Positions 60,683 to 64,000 of a stretch of 64,000 nucleotides of DNA are shown here, in pieces. A program made the translations under genes and the position numbers. The notes below the pieces were generated by a model. That model was not told where the DNA came from, did not search any database, and saw nothing but the letters and a program-made list of their open reading frames with translations. Position 1 is the stretch's first letter; the number at the start of each line of letters is the position of its first letter. This stretch comes from Gordoniibacillus chartarius (lineage in GTDB: Bacteria; Bacillota; Bacilli; Paenibacillales; NBRC-103111): assembly GCF_042432825.1 (NCBI RefSeq), contig NZ_JBHLWN010000027.1:124001-188000 (forward strand). The letters run 5' to 3'.

Positions 60683-61858
60683 TCATGCTGTAGGTTGAAC
60701 ATTCGTACGAGCACCCGCACCTTGTTCGGAACGGCGTTCACGGCGTACCGCGACACCGAGCACACATACCCCAAAGCATACCACAGTGATCAGCAGCAAG
60801 GAAATCGCGCTTGCGCCCAAGCTCGGTCCTCCGAACAAGATGTCCATATTGCCTTCAACGGCATAAGTTGCCGGCAAATACGTGCTGATGCCGTGATAAA
60901 ATCCGTTTAGCAGCTCTCGCGGCACCATCGCGCCGGAGGAAACAAGCTGTGCGGACAGCATAATGATATTCAAAATCATCCCTGCATTCCCGAACAGAAT
61001 CAGGAACATTTGGGCAAAAAACATGAAGGACACCATGACAAGCGCCAAGAACCCCCACATCGTCGCAAAGCTGACTACGGATTGACCTCCAAGTGCATGC
61101 ACCATGGCTGTCGCTACCAAGCTGACCACGATAGCCGAACCGATATTCAGCACGACACGCACACCAAATACCGGCCATTTTCCAAGCTGCGCACCGGCGA
61201 TATTCATCGAGATTTGCACGTTTTGCGCCATGATCATCGCTCCGACGTAAGACGCAAGCACCAGCATCATTGGCACCATCTGATTGTGCATGCCGGTCAC
61301 TTTGTTCGAGCTCTGCACGTCGCTAACGACACGCTCGGACAAACCGCTGGCAATCGGCGCCGCGCGATCAGCCGGCAGCTGCGGGTTGACCTGCTGCAGT
61401 GCAGCCTGCGCCCCGGCCGCAATCGCCTGCTTATTTGCAATCGCCGTGATGTTCGTGGAAACGGACTGCATCACGCTCTTGATCAGCTGCGGATTCGACT
61501 CATTAATATAGTAATGGATCATAGCCGTTTGACCCGGTGTTTGAAGCTGCTTGGAGAAATCGGAAGACACGTGCAGCACCATATGGAACTTACGTTCATC
61601 AAGCTTTTGCTGCGCGTCGGATAACTGCTCTAGCTTTGTCACTTGAAACGGAAGATTGGACGACAAGCCTTCAACCAGCGTCTTCCCGAGTCCCGAATCT
61701 TCATTCACGATAGCGATAACTAATTTGTTCGTATTGTCCGTGATCCCCTTGTAGCCCGTCATCCAAATGATGCTGAATACAAGCTGGAACACAATCGCGA
61801 TGACGATGCCCACAATCGTCGTCGGCTGCTTCAGTACAGTTTGAAACGTTTTGCCCAT
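60683..61858 (-). CDS. ABC-2-type (YhgE/Pip-like) membrane permease
   Basis: A 391-residue protein: N-terminal TM (IVGIVIAIVFQLVFSIIWMTGY), a large extracellular domain of ~170 residues, then five C-terminal helices (LVLASYVGAMIMAQNVQISM ... VSFMFFAQMFLILFGNAGMILN). This is the ABC-2 / YhgE-Pip layout, often without an adjacent ATPase gene. ATG 61858 follows AAGGAGA by 7 bases; the frame runs on to 62011 without a site. Likely exports lipids, peptides or drugs under TetR control. Confidence 0.8.
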   Translation of the reverse strand: MGKTFQTVLKQPTTIVGIVIAIVFQLVFSIIWMTGYKGITDNTNKLVIAIVNEDSGLGKTLVEGLSSNLPFQVTKLEQLSDAQQKLDERKFHMVLHVSSDFSKQLQTPGQTAMIHYYINESNPQLIKSVMQSVSTNITAIANKQAIAAGAQAALQQVNPQLPADRAAPIASGLSERVVSDVQSSNKVTGMHNQMVPMMLVLASYVGAMIMAQNVQISMNIAGAQLGKWPVFGVRVVLNIGSAIVVSLVATAMVHALGGQSVVSFATMWGFLALVMVSFMFFAQMFLILFGNAGMILNIIMLSAQLVSSGAMVPRELLNGFYHGISTYLPATYAVEGNMDILFGGPSLGASAISLLLITVVCFGVCVLGVAVRRERRSEQGAGARTNVQPTA

Positions 61859-61890
61859 GGTAATCTCTCCTTCTCTCTGTCTAAAGAATG

Positions 61891-61906
61891 TTAAACGATC
61901 GTTTAA
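61891..61906. promoter_or_regulatory. TetR-type operator 1
   Basis: TTAAACGATCGTTTAA, perfect 16-bp palindrome, 33 bases before the permease start. Confidence 0.7.
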
Positions 61907-61908
61907 AT

Positions 61909-61922
61909 TAAACGTTCGTTTA
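61909..61922. promoter_or_regulatory. TetR-type operator 2
   Basis: TAAACG-TT-CGTTTA, a second palindrome with the same half-sites, two bases from operator 1. Paired sites suit cooperative binding of two TetR dimers. Confidence 0.65.
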
Positions 61923-62136
61923 GTATCATATATCAGTTTCCAATATCCGTCAATAGCTCTTGTCAAAATAACAACGCACGACGAGCACGCACCACGAGGA
62001 AGACCCTCCATTAGGCTGTTTTGTCAAACCGAAGCTTGCCTCCCTCCCGAAAAATGTAAATATTGCCTATTTTCTTGAAATGGGATACTATAAAAAAGTC
62101 CATGCAGCTTTCCTCTTTCGATTCGTTCGGCAGCGA

Positions 62137-62154
62137 TGTGCAATCGTTTGCACA
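62137..62154. promoter_or_regulatory. Orphan LacI-type operator-like palindrome
   Basis: TGTGCAATC|GTTTGCACA is symmetric except for one base pair and has a central CG, the form of LacI-family or cre-like sites. No LacI-family gene is intact nearby. Confidence 0.4.
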
Positions 62155-62272
62155 AAGTAGCAGCACCGTTACTTCGCTCTCAATAGAAACATTTACAACT
62201 AGAGTTCGCTCTAGTTCATCTTAATTCGATTACGTTTACAAATGTCGCCGGCGTACGACGCCGCGCGCCATT

Positions 62273-62533
62273 TCATTTTTCATCGAACTTGCCGGAGCGG
62301 CCGGCGGCTCTGATTACGATCGTTTTGATATGATAGCGCTCTGTGTCATGAGCCGAATGGCCGAGCTCGGCTGCCGTATTCCAGACGATCTTGCCGTAAT
62401 CAGCATTACTAACATCGTCCTTCGGAACTTACGTCTCCCCCTCTTTGTTCAGTCGAATCTCGCAGATGGGCTGCACCGCATCGCAGTCGCTCATCCGCTT
62501 GATCAATAATGAACCGTACTCGCAGCAGCGCAT
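62273..62533 (-). pseudogene. Broken small gene, unknown family
   Basis: A minus-strand frame from ATG 62533 to TGA 62273-62275 would make 86 residues but has TAA at codon 35. Before it: CEYGSLLIKRMSDCDAVQPI then EIRLNKEGET. After it, in the same frame: SNADYGKIVWNTAAELGHSA and HIKTIVIRAAGRSGKFDEK. Codon use is normal throughout, so a point mutation to TAA in an intact gene is likely. I do not recognise the family. Confidence 0.45.
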
Positions 62534-62631
62534 CGTGATCCCACATCGTTTAGCCGCCGGAGAATCGACGCCGTTCCGAAGTGACGAGGGGCCTCAAGAT
62601 GAAGCTTAAGTGAGGAGGGCTCACGAACGTC

Positions 62632-64000
62632 ATGTCCGTAGACCAAAAGATACAGAGGGAAATCGTATTCGCCCATTGGTTTCAACATGCCGGGGCCGGT
62701 TTGGCGGTCGTTTCCAACGAGGGCGCTTTTTTAATGGTTAACGAATCGTTTTGCCGGATGCTTGGTTACGCGGAGCAGGAACTGCAGCGGCTGTCCTTTC
62801 ATGAGATCATGAGGTTCGGCGAAGCGGCCGCAACCAGCGGGCTGCTTGCTCAAATCCAACAAGACGGACGGCAGCCGCAGCGCCTGGAGCATGCGTTCGT
62901 CCGCAAAGACGGCCGAATGGTATGGATGCAGCTGCATATCACTATCGCAGACAGCGTTATGCAACATTTTCTCGTTGAGATGCACGAAATTTCGGAACAG
63001 AAACGGCTGGAACAGCTGTTAAGGAAATATGAAGAACGATTCCATTCGATCTTTGAGAATCATCCCGAACTCGTCTTCTTATACTCTGAATCGGACGGGC
63101 TCATTTATATCAGTCCTGCATGTGAGAAATTAACCGGATATACGGCGGATGAGCTGCTTACCGATCCTCACGCGATCCAGATGCACAACTTACCATCGAT
63201 CAAACAGCAGTTTGATCGTGCATGGCGAGGGGAGCCGGTCAGTTTCGACATGTCTTATCTTCACAAAGACGAGCGTACGTTGTACGTTAATGTAGCGTTT
63301 GTTCCAATTACGTGCGGCGGCAAGATTGAATCGTTGTTCTGTATCGTGAAGGACGTTACGAACGAAAAGTTAAAGAGCGAAAAGCTGGTGCGGGCGGAAA
63401 ATTTGTATCACCTGATTTCGGAAAACTCGCAAGATATTATTACGATTACCGACAAGTTCGGAATCGTCCAGTACGCATCGCCGGCGATTACGAGAGTGCT
63501 TGGGTACAAGCCGGAAGAAGTGATCGGTCATTACGGCGGCATTCAATGGGAGCAAAACGATGTACGGGAATTTGAAAATTCGTCACCTTTCCAAGACTCG
63601 CTTGAGGTGCTCGTAACCGCCCGGAACTTGCATAAAGACGGTCATATCGTATATATGGAAAACAAAATAAGAGCGATCTGCGATGAGCAGGGGGAAATCG
63701 TCCAATTTCTTGCGATCGCCCGCGATATTACGGAGCGGCTTGCAGCGGAAGAAGGATACCGGCGCATTGTCGAAGACTCTCCGGATATGGTCATCATAAC
63801 CCGCGGGCAGCAATGGCTGTTTATTAATGAAGCCGGTACAGCACTGATCGGCTGCAACGAAAAGTCCGAGGTCATGCAAAAACCGTTTATCCAATACATC
63901 GCCCCAGAGTATCGGGATTTGATCGAAGCGAGGCTGCTTGAGGTGGCCGGCGGCCAAACCGTCGGGTTGATTGAACATAAGCTGATTCGTGCGGACGGGA
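62632..64000 (+). CDS. Multi-PAS sensor protein, N-terminal part
   Basis: Runs off the window's right edge after 456 codons. ATG 62632 has GAGGAGGG 13 bases upstream, a long spacing. At least four PAS domains follow in tandem, without membrane helices: ~10-125 (GAFLMVNESFCRMLGYAEQEL), ~130-250 (LIYISPACEKLTGYTADELL; IVKDVTNEKL), ~255-380 (IVQYASPAITRVLGYKPEEV; IARDITERL) and the start of a fourth (WLFINEAGTALIGCNE). The C-terminal output, a histidine kinase, GGDEF or EAL domain, is outside the window, so its class is open. Confidence 0.88.
   Translation, partial: MSVDQKIQREIVFAHWFQHAGAGLAVVSNEGAFLMVNESFCRMLGYAEQELQRLSFHEIMRFGEAAATSGLLAQIQQDGRQPQRLEHAFVRKDGRMVWMQLHITIADSVMQHFLVEMHEISEQKRLEQLLRKYEERFHSIFENHPELVFLYSESDGLIYISPACEKLTGYTADELLTDPHAIQMHNLPSIKQQFDRAWRGEPVSFDMSYLHKDERTLYVNVAFVPITCGGKIESLFCIVKDVTNEKLKSEKLVRAENLYHLISENSQDIITITDKFGIVQYASPAITRVLGYKPEEVIGHYGGIQWEQNDVREFENSSPFQDSLEVLVTARNLHKDGHIVYMENKIRAICDEQGEIVQFLAIARDITERLAAEEGYRRIVEDSPDMVIITRGQQWLFINEAGTALIGCNEKSEVMQKPFIQYIAPEYRDLIEARLLEVAGGQTVGLIEHKLIRADG

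Noticed and set aside
62300..62470. Plus-strand reading that resembles the LacI-family sensor domain (MAELGCRIPDDLAVISI)
   Set aside because: The local match is striking, but codon use is poorer than on the minus strand, flanking residues do not fit the family, and part comes from the self-complementary GCCGAGCTCGGC. Kept only as an alternative to the broken minus-strand gene.
1..64000. CRISPR arrays, rRNA, tRNA, insertion sequences and attachment sites
   Set aside because: No regularly spaced direct repeats, no tRNA or rRNA signatures, no transposase or integrase motifs were found on either strand; the repeats seen are operator palindromes and terminator stems.

Overview
The window looks like chromosomal DNA of a Paenibacillus-like member of the Bacillota. 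The evidence is AGGAGG-type ribosome binding sites before most genes, GTG and TTG starts, sigma-A promoters close to consensus, a secreted acetolactate decarboxylase, a PL1 pectate lyase, SLH-domain and copper-amine-oxidase-N-like surface modules, and mid-range GC. Most genes lie on the minus strand. I saw no rRNA, tRNA, CRISPR array, transposase or intact prophage.

Layout. 1-8.4 kb: the 5' part of a MalT/LAL-type regulator with an apparent internal deletion, an EamA exporter, a membrane-anchored double DJ-1/PfpI protein behind a perfect palindrome, then a methyl-accepting chemotaxis protein and acetolactate decarboxylase transcribed through a class I cyclic-di-GMP (GEMM-I) riboswitch with its own terminator, and a divergent Bcr/CflA exporter. 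8.4-14.7 kb: a LacI regulator divergent from an operon of a cyclase-family hydrolase, an L-galactose/L-fucose dehydrogenase-like aldo-keto reductase, an L-galactonate dehydrogenase (LgoD)-like enzyme and a GH95 glycosidase. This reads as an oxidative L-galactose/L-fucose pathway. 14.8-25.3 kb: pectate lyase, CsaA, two VOC proteins, DinB, PadR with a divergent serine hydrolase, a MatE-like transporter, a double-hotdog protein and a CorC/HlyC protein preceded by a small upstream ORF. 25.3-25.8 kb holds two gene remnants.

25.9-38.6 kb is one long minus-strand operon: IclR, isochorismatase-like hydrolase, hydantoinase, branched-chain-type ABC importer (SBP, LivH, LivM, LivG, LivF), MmgE/PrpD protein, a frameshifted small ORF, an MFS exporter, and a second isochorismatase/hydantoinase pair. 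A secreted CocE/NonD hydrolase diverges from it. Three near-identical palindromes, placed just downstream of consensus promoters on both sides, look like IclR operators tying the two units together. A plausible scheme is outside hydrolysis, import, ring opening by the hydantoinases, then amide or carbamoyl hydrolysis by the isochorismatase-like enzymes. The substrate is unknown.

41.4-44.1 kb: an ArsR-type regulator, a small charged protein and a ClpP paralogue, convergent with an M24 peptidase. 44.2-58.7 kb: a Tad-like (type IVc) pilus or secretion cluster. It begins with an SLH lipoprotein and a 2,237-residue multidomain surface protein, followed after a terminator/attenuator-like hairpin by CpaB, a TadZ-like protein with a degenerate P-loop, TadA, TadB, TadC, two roughly 49-residue pilin-like peptides and two TadE-like pseudopilins. 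59-64 kb: a PfkB sugar kinase, a TetR regulator with a YhgE-type ABC permease behind two TetR-like operators, a broken small gene, and the N-terminal part of a multi-PAS sensor running off the window.

All functional calls come from motif and family recognition by eye; no database search was run.
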